A stretch of 64,000 bases of DNA from ZC4RG20 sp963782445 (GCA_963782445.1 CAWAJM010000001.1:992001-1056000), one strand, 5' to 3'; counted from the first letter of the stretch, positions 1 to 8,813 are shown. Made by a program: numbers and translations. The notes: generated from the sequence alone by a model not told the origin.

Positions 1-2
1 AC

Positions 3-1934
3 CTCACGAGGGGCCAGCGCGTGGCGCGGGCCGTCGTCGATTCAGGACGTGAGGTCGCCTTGCCGCTGCTCATCGCGATGCTCTGCGTGCTGGCCGTGTT
101 CCTGCCGTCTGTCTTCATGGTCGGCGCTGCCCGGGCGCTGTTCGTGCCGCTGTCGCTCGCCGTCGGTTTCGCCATGGTGGCGTCCTACCTGCTCTCGACC
201 ACGCTCGTCCCGATCCTTTCGGTCTGGTTTCTGCGCGGCCACGAGCGCGCGGCGCTCGGCGAAGGCGGCGCCGAGACGCGGCTGGTCAGGCTGCAGCGCC
301 GCTACGGCGCCACCACCGAGCGCCTCGTTCGGGCGCGCTGGCTCGTCACGGGCGCCTATTTGATCGCGGCCGCTGCGGTGATCGTGCTCATCGGCGGCCG
401 GCTCGGCACGGAAATCTATCCCAAGGTCGACGCGGGCCAGTTGCAGCTGCGCCTGCGCGCGCCGACGGGTACGCAGGTCAACGACACGGAGGCCATCGCG
501 GTCAAGGCGCTCGATATCATCCGCAACGAGGCGGGGCCCGAGAACGTCGCCATCACGATGGGCTTCCTCGGCGTGCACGGCTCGAGCTATCCGATCAACT
601 TCATCTACACGTGGAACGGCGGGTCCGAAGAGGGCGTGGTGCAGGTCCAGCTCAAACGCGGATCGGGTATCGACACCGACGCGCTCAAGGAGCGTCTGCG
701 GGCGCGCTTCGTCAAGGAGCTGCCCGGTGTCGCCTTCTCGTTCGAGCCGAGCGACATCGTGAGCCAGGTCATGAGTCTCGGCTCCACGACGCCGATCGAG
801 GTCGCGGTCAGCGGCCCGAATCTGGACGCGAGCCGCGCCTTCGCCGCGAAGATCCGCGACCGGATGGCGAAGATCCCGGCGCTGCGCGACGTCGAGTACG
901 GCCAGGCGTTCGACTACCCGACCCTCGACGTGAACGTCGACCGGGAACGCGCCGGCCTCATGGGCGTCGACATGGAACAGGTCTCGCGCTCGCTCGTCGC
1001 CGCGACGTCCTCCAGCCGCTTCATCGTGCCGAACTACTGGGCGGACCCGAAGAGCGGCGTCGCCTACCAGATCCAGGTCGAGGTCCCGCATGCCGACATG
1101 CATTCGATACAGGATCTCGAGAACGTGCCGGTGGCCGACCACGACGGGCGCTCGATTCTGCTGCGCGATCTGGCGAAGGTCACGCGCGGGACGACCCCGG
1201 GCCAATACTCGCGCTACAACATGCAGCGGCTCGTCACAATCACGGCCAACATCCAGGGCGCCGACCTAGGCAGCGTCGCGAAGCAGGTCCAGAGCGCCAT
1301 CGACGCGGCGGGCGCGCCGCCGCCGCGCGTCAACGTCGCGCTTCGGGGCCAGGTCGTGCCGATGCAGCAACTGCTCGGCGGGCTCGAGTCGGGCCTCGGG
1401 CTGGCCGTCGCCATCATCTTCCTGCTGCTCATGGCGAACTTTCAGTCGTTCAAGCTCGCCGTCATCGTCGCCTCGACGACGCCGGCCGTGATCGCCGGCG
1501 TGGTGCTCGCCTTGTGGATGACCGGGACGACGCTGAACATTCAGTCCTACATGGGGATGATCATGGCCGTCGGCGTCGCGATCGCGAACGCTATATTGCT
1601 CGTGACCTTCGCCGAGCGCGCCCGCATGAACGGGACGGCTCCCGATGCAGCCGCCCGCGACGGCGCCGTGAGCCGGCTGCGCCCGATTCTCATGACGAGT
1701 TGCGCGATGATCGCCGGCATGCTGCCGATCGCGATCGGCATAGGCGAGGGGTCGGAGCAGACGGCCCCGCTCGGCCGGGCCGTGGTGGGCGGCCTGGCCG
1801 TCGCGACCGTCGCGACGCTCTTCGTGCTGCCGGCCGTGTTTGCGATCGTGCAGGCCGGTGCACACCGGCACCTGGCCTCGCTCGATCCGGACGATCCCGC
1901 GGGCAGCCGGTTCGCCAAGGAGGGCAATGCGTAA
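3..1934 (+). CDS. RND efflux transporter permease, 3' part (runs off left edge)
   Basis: Inner-membrane RND-family pump that would export substrates with a membrane-fusion protein and an outer-membrane channel. The frame is open to the first bases of the window, so the true start lies upstream; an internal GTG at 21 is not the start. The visible ~640 residues cover the end of the first transmembrane block (the FLPSVFMVGAARALF stretch followed by a hydrophobic hairpin), the second periplasmic porter domain, and the C-terminal transmembrane block with LLLMANFQSFKLAVIV and a final helix near VATLFVLPAVFAIV. The family normally has about 1,020-1,050 residues, so roughly 40% is missing. The group (AcrB-like or CzcA-like) cannot be fixed from this part. 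Confidence 0.93.
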   Translation, partial: LTRGQRVARAVVDSGREVALPLLIAMLCVLAVFLPSVFMVGAARALFVPLSLAVGFAMVASYLLSTTLVPILSVWFLRGHERAALGEGGAETRLVRLQRRYGATTERLVRARWLVTGAYLIAAAAVIVLIGGRLGTEIYPKVDAGQLQLRLRAPTGTQVNDTEAIAVKALDIIRNEAGPENVAITMGFLGVHGSSYPINFIYTWNGGSEEGVVQVQLKRGSGIDTDALKERLRARFVKELPGVAFSFEPSDIVSQVMSLGSTTPIEVAVSGPNLDASRAFAAKIRDRMAKIPALRDVEYGQAFDYPTLDVNVDRERAGLMGVDMEQVSRSLVAATSSSRFIVPNYWADPKSGVAYQIQVEVPHADMHSIQDLENVPVADHDGRSILLRDLAKVTRGTTPGQYSRYNMQRLVTITANIQGADLGSVAKQVQSAIDAAGAPPPRVNVALRGQVVPMQQLLGGLESGLGLAVAIIFLLLMANFQSFKLAVIVASTTPAVIAGVVLALWMTGTTLNIQSYMGMIMAVGVAIANAILLVTFAERARMNGTAPDAAARDGAVSRLRPILMTSCAMIAGMLPIAIGIGEGSEQTAPLGRAVVGGLAVATVATLFVLPAVFAIVQAGAHRHLASLDPDDPAGSRFAKEGNA

Positions 1935-1988
1935 GATGTCGCGGCGGGATGAGCGGCGCCGCCAGTATATGCAGGCAATCGGCTGTGG

Positions 1989-2303
1989 GTGAGTAGGGAC
2001 GCTTTCCGTCAAGTCTTGGCCGGTTGCGCCGCCGGCTTTCGGGCCAACGTCAAGTGCCGTCTGTCCGACCCGAGCCGTACGCCCGAAATGCGGAACATGA
2101 CTCAGGAGCAGGCCGACGATTATCGGAAAGCGGCCGTCCGGGCCTACATCCAGATGCAGCCGACCGACGAAGCCGCCGCGAGGCAGGCCGTGAACCGCCA
2201 CATCGAGGGCGAAATCGATCGGTTCGTGGCGATGGACAAAGCGGGCAAATTGGACGGTTACCTCGAGACATGCCCGCAGCCCGGCACAAGCAGAGGCGGT
2301 TGA
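1989..2303 (+). CDS. Small hypothetical protein
   Basis: A 104-residue reading frame with a GTG start, 54 bases after the RND gene on the same strand. I do not recognise the family. The middle is a charged helical stretch (TQEQADDYRKAAVRAY, then IEGEIDRFVAMDKAGKLDGYLETC) that looks like real protein, with two cysteines. There is an LAGC lipobox-like string near residues 10-13, but the segment before it is too short and polar for a normal signal peptide, so either the start is wrong or the resemblance is chance. It could be the last gene of the efflux operon. Confidence 0.45.
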   Translation: MSRDAFRQVLAGCAAGFRANVKCRLSDPSRTPEMRNMTQEQADDYRKAAVRAYIQMQPTDEAAARQAVNRHIEGEIDRFVAMDKAGKLDGYLETCPQPGTSRGG

Positions 2304-2411
2304 CGGCTGGTTACTGCAGCGGCCCTGGCGCATTGCTCCCTCGCGCGGGAGCATTGCCGCTCCACGGAATGGCCCAGCTGGCTCACGATGGCAGCGCCAG
2401 AAAACGAAACC

Positions 2412-3296
2412 TCATAAGGTCCGATACAGCGCCAAGTAATAGGAGAACCTGTTGTCCGCCAGTTCCGTGAGATTGCGCCCGCCGGAAAAAAGCACCTGCC
2501 ATGAGCCGCCCAACGTGTAGCCTCCGCCTACGTTGAATCCGGTTGAAGAGGTACCGCCTATCGTTTGGGCCGTTTGGTGGAAGACTTCACCCCCGAGATA
2601 GAGGGCTCGACTGATCTGTCGCTGCACGAGCGTTCCCGTGAACCAAGAGTTTCGCTCCCCGCGATCGTGCATGAACCACCGTCCGCCGCCGCCGTATACC
2701 GTCCACGGCCCCCAGTCCTTCTCGAGCCAGAGGGGCACGAAGTAGCTGGCCTTGCGGCTGCCCAACCCCCGCCGAGCGCTGCCGGTCGGTAGCTCGACGA
2801 GAGGAAAGGTGGCCATGTCGATGCCATTGCGCTTCTGGCTCAGGAAGCGCCACTTGAAGCCCAGTTCCACGTCACCCAGACCGTAGGCCGCGCCGCCCTG
2901 CTTCGGGTCGTTGTAGGCCAGCGGCACAACCAAGTGCGCGAACGTATTGCTCAGGAAGCTGTAATTGACCTCGCCGCCGGGCGCGGCATCGAGGCCGGTA
3001 CCGTCGGCGCCGCGGCCGCCGGCCGAAAACAGATACATCTCGCCCGTATGTCGCGGAAAAACGCCCGGATCGTCGGTCTCGAAAGGCGGGTTAGCCTGCG
3101 CGGCCGCCGACAGAACGCATGCGATGGCGCTCAGATAAAGACGGGCACGATGTGCACCGCGACGTGTTGACGCAGGTTCGTAAGAGAAAGCGTGCGTCGC
3201 AGACGCGCGTTTCTGCGCGGCAAATTTTAAGAGACCGGGACTCAGATCGGCGTTGAATGTCGTCGTAGATTCTTCCGTGCTCGTCGCGGTGCTCAT
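2412..3296 (-). CDS. Putative outer-membrane beta-barrel protein
   Basis: The mature part begins with NPPFETDDPGVFPRHTGEMY and continues as alternating hydrophobic/polar strands rich in Gly, Tyr and Trp, ending in the aromatic strand FSYYLALYRTL. This is typical of bacterial outer-membrane barrels of the transporter or phenol-degradation MetA-like type; the family call is by resemblance. A signal peptide is visible (LYLSAIACVLSAAAQA). The start is a problem: no ATG, GTG or TTG lies in frame just before the signal peptide, and the nearest ATG (3296) would add about 50 non-signal residues and overlap the opposite-strand PIN gene. The 5' end may be damaged or use CTG. Confidence 0.6.
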   Translation of the reverse strand: MSTATSTEESTTTFNADLSPGLLKFAAQKRASATHAFSYEPASTRRGAHRARLYLSAIACVLSAAAQANPPFETDDPGVFPRHTGEMYLFSAGGRGADGTGLDAAPGGEVNYSFLSNTFAHLVVPLAYNDPKQGGAAYGLGDVELGFKWRFLSQKRNGIDMATFPLVELPTGSARRGLGSRKASYFVPLWLEKDWGPWTVYGGGGRWFMHDRGERNSWFTGTLVQRQISRALYLGGEVFHQTAQTIGGTSSTGFNVGGGYTLGGSWQVLFSGGRNLTELADNRFSYYLALYRTL

Positions 3297-3654
3297 CGAT
3301 ACGGGCGAGGAGGGCACTTGGGCGGAAAGCATCCTCTCCGGCGGTGGGTCTCTCTACGCTCCGGAGCTCGCGCCGGCCGAGGTAATGAATATCCTGCGCC
3401 GTCTTGAGAGGGCTAAGAAGATCTCGACTCCAGAGGCGAACGCTGCGCAGGAAGACCTCATGGAACTCGAGCTCACTTTGTTCCCTTTCGCGCCGTTCGC
3501 CCCTCGCATCTGGGAGTTGCGGCATACTGTCACGAGCTACGACGCCTGGCACGTAGCAGTTGCAGAGGGTTTGAGTGAGCCTCTCGCGACCCTCGATGCG
3601 TCCCTTTCGACGGCGAGCGGTCCACTCTGCGAGTTTCTGACGCCTTTTCGCTGA
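3253..3654 (+). CDS. vapC: PIN-domain ribonuclease, VapC-like toxin
   Basis: 133 residues, the usual size of a PIN-domain toxin. The four acidic residues expected for the metal site are visible: D6 (VVVDSSVLV), E43 (PAEVMNILRR), D97 (SYDAWHVAVAE) and D115 (LATLDASLS). VapC proteins cleave RNA, often initiator tRNA, and are held in check by a VapB antitoxin encoded just upstream. Here no antitoxin frame precedes it; the upstream bases hold the 5' end of an opposite-strand gene. The start is TTG, since no ATG or GTG lies in frame. It is therefore an orphan toxin or has lost its partner. Confidence 0.75.
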   Translation: MNVVVDSSVLVAVLIDTGEEGTWAESILSGGGSLYAPELAPAEVMNILRRLERAKKISTPEANAAQEDLMELELTLFPFAPFAPRIWELRHTVTSYDAWHVAVAEGLSEPLATLDASLSTASGPLCEFLTPFR

Positions 3655-3987
3655 CGGGCAACCTTGTCGAGGCTTGCCAGATGAGCCGATATGCGAGTGC
3701 GTGTCTCGGTTCGCATAGCGCATCTGCGCCTCGACGGCATTGCACGTTCCACGCGCTCGCGTGCAACGAGACGGATCCGGTCCACCGCTTCAGGAGGATG
3801 GCAACTGTGTTAACGCGCCCTTCGGGACCATGAGCGGCCCTTTGGTCAGACTAGATTGACCGTCAGCAGAGAACCGAAGTCCTTCCGGAGCACAACGACG
3901 TTATGGGGGCGCGGGTTCGAGCCCATGCCCTGGGCGAGCGCCGGCGCTTCTTGCGCGGCGACATCTCCCGCCTCAGACTGTCGCCTC

Positions 3988-4335
3988 ATGGAGCCGCGCA
4001 ACACCGCCGATGAAATCGAGTCAAGGCTCAAGCGCCTCGCCGAAGATTGGTGATCCGATGAGGACATCGCCGCACTCTTGCTTCACGGCTCGCGCGGCCG
4101 CGGCCACGCGGGCCCCGGCTTCAACGTCGACCTCGCCGTAATCCTGCGCGCCGACCTGAGTCCGACAGAACGCTGGCGCAAACGGCTCCGACTGTTGGAG
4201 CTCGCAACTTCGGCGCTCGGCACGGATGCCGTCGATCTTCTGATTCTCGAGGACCGTGAAAGGCACGCCGCGATGAACACGATCGGCATCATGGGCGGGT
4301 TCATCGGCCCCAACGTGATGGGGCTGGTGCCGTAG
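3988..4335 (+). pseudogene. Broken MNT-type nucleotidyltransferase (antitoxin-like)
   Basis: The frame beginning ATG at 3988 reads MEPRNTADEIESRLKRLAEDW, then an in-frame TGA at 4051, then continues in the same frame as SDEDIAALLLHGSRGRGHAG and on to a recognisable VDLLILED. The HGSRGRG string matches the GSxxRG motif of minimal nucleotidyltransferases (MntA-like antitoxins paired with HEPN toxins). The DxD metal motif that should follow has become NVD, and the C-terminal part is not recognisable. The internal stop plus the lost aspartate indicate a pseudogene. No HEPN partner is visible. Confidence 0.6.
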
Positions 4336-4967
4336 CGACGGGAACGGGAAGCTATGTGGGTGTGAACGGGCAACAAAGCGAAGTCCGGCCTGAGCCGGGC
4401 TCTTAGTGAAACCGCAAGTTGCTTCGCCGCGCTTGGCGCGATGGTTCGCGCCGAATTTTCGATCAAAAATGACAAGATCGGTGGACAGGCAGCGGTCTGT
4501 TACTGCCGCCCTTTGCAATTTCCCGGTCACGGTGACGAGCTGCGACTCGGGGAGGCTGCGGCCGCGCGTCCATCTCGTTCGCTACCATGGCGTTTTCGCC
4601 TCAGCGAGCCGGCTGCGCGGCACCGTCACTCCGCTGTCGCCCCGGTCGGTCGCGACCGCGGCGGCGCCGCCGCCCGATTATCGTAATGGCCTTCGATGAA
4701 CCATGGGCAAAGGAGCACGTCCGGGCCTACAATTCGAAAGCTCACTTCCAACGCCTTGAGGCCGGTTCAGTGGCCCGCCGAGACACTGTTGCGTGTCGCA
4801 CGCTCTCGTGACTCGCGATATGCTGGGTCGCGGCCCTCAAGCCGAGGAAGTCGCGGCCCTGAGGGCCGAGGTAGCGCGGCTGAAAAGCATCAGCCGCAGA
4901 TTTTCACGCGGGCGGCGGAGCCGCGGATCGTCTTTTAGTAATTTTTGGGGCCGAGGGGAGACCGACC
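4336..4967. other. Stretch without a supportable gene
   Basis: Short overlapping frames only, none with family resemblance. Near 4826-4870 there is an imperfect 22-23 bp tandem duplication (GTCGCGGCCCT occurs twice), and one frame across it reads like a short coiled coil (AALRAEVARLK). The end of the stretch supplies the ribosome-binding site (gaggggag) of the esterase gene. Confidence 0.5.
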
Positions 4968-6581
4968 ATGCGATTGAGCACGTTACTTCCGGTATTTCTG
5001 TGTGCCGGGCTGACCGCCTGCGGACAGTCCAGCACCGAAAACTCGGCGACGTCGCCGTCCTCCGAGACGCCGCACACCAAAGCCGCGGCAACCAGCGGGC
5101 CCGTCGCCACGGTCGAAGGCGGTCAAATTCGGGGCAGCGTGCAGGACGGCGTCGTGTCCTATCTGGGTGTGCCTTACGCCGCCCCGCCGGTCGGCGATTT
5201 GCGCTGGATGCCGCCGCAGCCGGTCAAGTCCTGGGAAGGTATCCGCGACGCGACGCAATACGGCTCCGAGTGCGTGCAGGGCACCTTCGGCCCGCCGCCG
5301 TCGAGCGGCAACGCACGTCCGCCGAGGGGCAGCGAGGATTGCCTGTATCTGAATGTTTGGGCGCCCGCCGACGCGCAAGGCAAACAGCTGCCCGTCATGC
5401 TGTGGGTTCACGGCGGAGCGTACGTGCTCGGCTCGGGCTCCTCGCCCATGTATCGTGGCACCGGCTTCGCCAAGGACGGCGTGATTCTGGTAACCATCAA
5501 TTACCGTCTCGGTAACCTGGGCTTCTTCGCGCATCCGGCGATCGATTCGGAAACGCCCAATGCCGATCACGGCAATTACGCGTTCATGGATCAACGTGCC
5601 GCCTTGAAATGGGTGCAAGACAACATCGCCTCTTTCGGCGGCGACCCCAAAAACGTTACGCTGTTCGGCCAATCCGCCGGCGGCTCGTCGGTCGGCTTTC
5701 TGTTGACCATGCCGAGCGCCAAGGGGCTCTATCAGAAAGTCATCATCGAGTCGGGCTCGATTCGTAGCGCCGTCCGGCCGTTGAAGGATGCGCCCGAAGG
5801 TGCGAAATCCGCCGAAGACATGGGCGTGGCGATGGCCAAGGAGCTCGGGCTCGACAAGCCGAGCGCGGCCGATCTTCGCGCATTGCCGGCGGCCGCGGTC
5901 ATGGGCCGCGACGCCGGCCGCTTCATGCCGGGGCCGATCATGGACGGCAGCAACGTCCTCGGCCCGACATACAAGCAACTCGCCGACGGCAACTTCAACC
6001 ATGTGCCGGTTCTCATCGGGGCCAACAGCTACGAAGTCAGCATAATGCGCGGTGGCGAGAAGGCCGTTCCCGGCGCGCTCGGCAAGAACCTCGATGCTGC
6101 CATGAAGCTCTATGATGGCTACGGAACGGGCACCGACGACATGAAAATGAAGCAGATTGCCGGCGATATCTTCATCGTCGACGGCGCTCGCGTCTATGCC
6201 GAATCTCTCGCCAAGGCCGGCGTGCCGACCTACATGTACTTTTTCGACTACGTCCCGTCGTTTCAGCGCGCCACGAGCCCCGGCACCGGCCACATCATGG
6301 AGATCCCGTTTGCCTTCAACACCGTGTCCGAAGCATGGGCCAAGCAGGCCGGCGACGAGGATCGCGCCTATGCCATGAAGGTACATCCCTATTGGGTGGC
6401 TTTTGCCAAGGCGAGCGACCCCAATGGCGGCGATCGTCCGAACTGGCCGAAATTCGATAACGACTCCAAGACCATGATGTATTTCGGCCCGCAGGGTCCG
6501 GCGCCGAAGCCGGACAATCTCGGCGCGCGGTTGGACTTTTTGGAACAGCACGGCATAACGTCGCTGAATCCGGGGGCCTGA
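4968..6581 (+). CDS. Secreted lipoprotein carboxylesterase (type B esterase family)
   Basis: 537 residues, normal for the para-nitrobenzyl-esterase/cholinesterase-like alpha/beta-hydrolases that cleave carboxylic esters. A lipoprotein signal ends in LTAC (Cys18), so the enzyme is predicted to be lipid-anchored and exported. Visible motifs: EDCLYLNVWAP (residues 123-133), oxyanion HGG at 148-150, nucleophile elbow GQSAGG with Ser236, and GTGHIMEIPFAF carrying the likely catalytic His. The start is ATG after a strong gaggggag site. It stands alone, with long non-coding stretches on both sides. The substrate is unknown. Confidence 0.93.
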   Translation: MRLSTLLPVFLCAGLTACGQSSTENSATSPSSETPHTKAAATSGPVATVEGGQIRGSVQDGVVSYLGVPYAAPPVGDLRWMPPQPVKSWEGIRDATQYGSECVQGTFGPPPSSGNARPPRGSEDCLYLNVWAPADAQGKQLPVMLWVHGGAYVLGSGSSPMYRGTGFAKDGVILVTINYRLGNLGFFAHPAIDSETPNADHGNYAFMDQRAALKWVQDNIASFGGDPKNVTLFGQSAGGSSVGFLLTMPSAKGLYQKVIIESGSIRSAVRPLKDAPEGAKSAEDMGVAMAKELGLDKPSAADLRALPAAAVMGRDAGRFMPGPIMDGSNVLGPTYKQLADGNFNHVPVLIGANSYEVSIMRGGEKAVPGALGKNLDAAMKLYDGYGTGTDDMKMKQIAGDIFIVDGARVYAESLAKAGVPTYMYFFDYVPSFQRATSPGTGHIMEIPFAFNTVSEAWAKQAGDEDRAYAMKVHPYWVAFAKASDPNGGDRPNWPKFDNDSKTMMYFGPQGPAPKPDNLGARLDFLEQHGITSLNPGA

Positions 6582-7263
6582 GCGGAAAATGAGAATTGCC
6601 TTTGCGGCGGTGCATGGCGCGCGAGATGATCGCGATGCGAAAAGAGGCCGGCATTCGCGGACAGGATCGTGCGGGATGAAGACCTCCCCGAAGGCCCCGA
6701 CGCGGACCCGATGCAGGACCTGCTGAACGGGGGGGCCTCGATGGGCGGCGCGAGTGCGTCAGTCTCGCCTCGTTAAGCATCGCGCGGCGCATCTGGCGAC
6801 GCCCCCAGCAAGACGATTCGCATGCCGATAGGGTCGGCTGCTGCGATTGGTCAGGACATTTATGCCGCTATCCGTGTGCGATCGAGCAAGTGGCTGACGA
6901 AGCTCGCCGACCGCCAAGCACGAACGCGGATTCTGGTGCGGACAAGACGGCTTCACTGCTTGTCGAGATGCCGGTGCTGGCCGCGCTTGGCGAGGCCCGG
7001 GCATCCTTTTGCGTCCCATATTGGATCTCCTTTGGATCGACCGGGGCGCCCATTGCGGGATCGCTAATCATCGACCTGCGCATCCATTCCGATGGGGACC
7101 TCGATGAGCTAGAGGCGGACCTCGGCGTTGAAGCGGTTGCGGTCCACGCGAAACCCAAGCGCGGATCGGCAGCGCTTCCTGGGGATCGCGCGCAGATCTG
7201 TAGGGTGCCGGTCGCCGGATTGGCTGGAAGCTGAGTGGTCCGTCCCGGTTCATCGCGCGGCGC
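6582..7263. other. Stretch without a supportable gene
   Basis: Frames exist on both strands (the longest open one spans 6890-7234, plus strand) but none resembles a known family, lacks a convincing ribosome-binding site, or shows protein-like periodicity better than its antisense partners. A short frame near 6640-6776 (DRIVRDEDLPEGPDADPMQDLL) looks protein-like but has no start and may be gene debris. Confidence 0.4.
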
Positions 7264-7286
7264 AAAAGCCAGCGTGAGTGGCTTTT
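7264..7286 (+). terminator. Intrinsic terminator
   Basis: A perfect 8-bp inverted repeat, AAAAGCCA (7264-7271) and TGGCTTTT (7279-7286), around a 7-base loop and followed by a further T. The A-rich left side and T-rich right side would let it work in both directions. It insulates the downstream promoter of the membrane-protein/XRE pair. Confidence 0.7.
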
Positions 7287-7294
7287 TGTCATCT

Positions 7295-7346
7295 TAGCTT
7301 GACTGAAGTCAGCTATACATGACATAGTGTCACCTAGACGTGACAC
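7295..7346 (+). promoter_or_regulatory. Promoter with stacked palindromic operators
   Basis: Three inverted repeats occur in 52 bases upstream of the membrane-protein/XRE operon. They are TAGCT(T)GACT with AGTCAGCTA (7295-7315, one-base bulge), TGACA-tag-TGTCA (7320-7332), and GTGTCAC-N6-GTGACAC (7327-7333 and 7340-7346, perfect). A plausible promoter overlaps them: TTGACT at 7299-7304, 18-bp spacer, CATAGT at 7323-7328. Binding of a dimeric regulator here would block RNA polymerase. The obvious candidate is the XRE protein encoded by the operon; that pairing is inference. Confidence 0.55.
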
Positions 7347-7374
7347 TCAGTTGGCAGAGAGTTGGAGAGACATC

Positions 7375-7806
7375 ATGTCCACCAAGAAACGATTCGGATT
7401 CCGGATGACGCTCGGCGCCACAGCTCTCGTAGCCGTGACAGTGGTGGTCACGGGCGCGCTGATCCTGGTGAACGGGAGCGTCCAGCCCGAATTGGCTATC
7501 AAAGCCTCTACCAACCATCTACTCGACATCGCCCTCCTGCTGGCACTCCCGCTGGTCCTGGCGGTACTCCTCGCCTTAAGCAGCAAGGCGGATCGCCGTT
7601 GCTCCGACGATTATGGCTACCAATTGCTCGCCGCCGGAGCGATGGTCGGCATGTTCACCATGATGATCGCCAGTGTGGTTTGGTCGCTCGACTTCCTGTC
7701 CGACGAAATCGGCGTTCGCGGGATGCGGGGGCAAGATCAGATGGCGGTAGGCATGATCGGCTGGGGCGTGGCCTATTTCACCTTCCGCACCCGGGGCCTC
7801 AAGTGA
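7375..7806 (+). CDS. Small integral membrane protein of unknown function
   Basis: About 143 residues with roughly four hydrophobic segments: TALVAVTVVVTGALILV, IALLLALPLVLAVLLAL, LLAAGAMVGMFTMMIASVV and a shorter one near AVGMIGWGVAYFTF. The ATG at 7375 is chosen over an upstream GTG because it has a ggagag site at the right distance and excludes the operator region. Its stop overlaps the GTG start of the XRE regulator (GTGA), so the two are translationally coupled. Pairs of a small multi-spanning membrane protein with a short XRE regulator are common in bacteria; the role of the membrane partner is usually unknown. Confidence 0.8.
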   Translation: MSTKKRFGFRMTLGATALVAVTVVVTGALILVNGSVQPELAIKASTNHLLDIALLLALPLVLAVLLALSSKADRRCSDDYGYQLLAAGAMVGMFTMMIASVVWSLDFLSDEIGVRGMRGQDQMAVGMIGWGVAYFTFRTRGLK

Positions 7807-8003
7807 GGAACCGGCTCAAGGTCCTGCGTGCCGAGCGCGACTGGTCGCAGGCCGAGCTCGGCGAGCGCGTCGGGCTCTCGCGCCAGGCGATCAACGCGAT
7901 CGAGCGCGACAAGTACGATCCCTCGCTGCCGGCCGCAATCCGCATCGCCCGGCTGTTCGAAGCGCCGGTGGAGGAGATCTTTTTGCTCGACGACAACTGC
8001 TGA
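7803..8003 (+). CDS. XRE-family helix-turn-helix regulator (short)
   Basis: 66 residues, essentially a single DNA-binding domain: LKVLRAERDWSQAELGERVG forms helices 1-2, LSRQAINAIERDKYDPSLP the recognition helix region, then ARLFEAPVEEIFLLDD. This is the compact YozG-like class. Its GTG start overlaps the stop codon of the preceding membrane protein as GTGA, so it is made from the same transcript. The palindromes at 7295-7346 are likely targets for autoregulation. Confidence 0.88.
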   Translation: MRNRLKVLRAERDWSQAELGERVGLSRQAINAIERDKYDPSLPAAIRIARLFEAPVEEIFLLDDNC

Positions 8004-8156
8004 GGTGGTCCAGGTTCTCCTCGAGGCAGCGAGCGGGGGGCATGACTGCCTTCACCACGTATCGAATTTCTATTTGGCGCCTCGGACCCGCCGACGTCGA
8101 GTGGCTCTTCGGCATAAGGAGTTCGTCATCGAGCGCAAAGGCAAACCGCCGCCCAC

Positions 8157-8310
8157 CTCACCGGGCGGAGGTGCCCACGGGGGCAAGGCCAACGGCCGCC
8201 AGCTGGTTTCGCGCGATTGGGTCACCGAGTCGACGACGCCTGCGGGCACGGAGCCGGTGACACCGGAAGCGATGCGCGGTTACCAGTACCAGTATGCTGG
8301 CCGAGCTTAA
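8157..8310 (+). pseudogene. Fragment of a serine hydrolase (beta-lactamase class C-like)
   Basis: The frame reads GGGAHGGKANGRQLVSRDWVT and ESTTPAGTEPV, then a GYQYQ string and a stop. This resembles the C-terminal third of the class C beta-lactamase/serine-hydrolase family, which has GKxNGRQLVSxxWVxxSTTP before a GYGYQWW motif. The catalytic SxxK and YxN regions are absent, so this is a remnant. It runs directly into a second gene fragment. Confidence 0.5.
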
Positions 8311-8560
8311 GGCGGGTGCGCCGCGCCTGCCGACCGTGCTCTTCTACATCCATTACGACGGTCAACCCGTCACGCCCCGCGAATGGTCGCAGCCGAATCC
8401 ATTCGAACCCGTCGTGCGCCGGCGCGGCGCCGAAGGCAGTTGGCAGGACGTTGGCCTGGAGGCGCTGCAGGCGCGGCCGCTCGATCCTGAGCTGCGGGTG
8501 TTCGCGCGCTCCGCCGCGGACGACAAGGCGCCGAAAGCAAGGCCAATTGCGCGAGGCTAG
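8294..8560 (+). pseudogene. Fragment of an M20-family metallopeptidase
   Basis: The 88-residue frame contains PTVLFYIHYDGQPVTPREWS, then LDPELRVFARSAADDKAP. These match the first metal-binding region of M20 peptidases (GHYDxQPV, then RSASDDK with the bridging Asp). The protein stops soon after, whereas the family has about 450 residues, and the normal N-terminal segment is missing. One recognisable domain piece next to the serine-hydrolase piece indicates a deletion junction. Confidence 0.6.
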
Positions 8561-8813
8561 AGAATCGTTGCATGAGTAATCCCCCCCCAGGGGGACTATT
8601 GAATGTAGCCGGCGACCGCGAACGGGCCTTCGCCCTCGGAACGGACGACGGTCGCGCCGCTCCTATTTTGCAGCTTAGCCAACTCCTGGAGAAACTCGCA
8701 GTCGACGCGCGCCTTCGGTCGCCACTCGCGGCAGGCTAAGTACAATCACGGGTACCCGGTCCGGCCCGGCCTGCATTACCGTGGTGCCTTCACGGTTTCC
8801 CTTTGGAGCGCTT

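Noticed and set aside
4793..4938. Short coiled-coil-like frame (AALRAEVARLK), possible transposase tail
   Set aside because: Too short, in a region with a small tandem duplication that itself generates the heptad-like pattern; no inverted repeats or other transposase parts nearby.
4983..6551. A 522-residue frame antisense to the esterase
   Set aside because: The esterase has signal peptide, lipobox and catalytic motifs; the antisense product is His/Arg/Val-rich with none.
6890..7234. 114-residue plus-strand frame before the XRE operon
   Set aside because: No recognisable family, poor start context, and competing frames on both strands of equal quality.
8581..8596. C-rich run followed by GGGGG as a possible structured element
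   Set aside because: A short homopolymer-like run with only a few possible pairs; no wider structure found.
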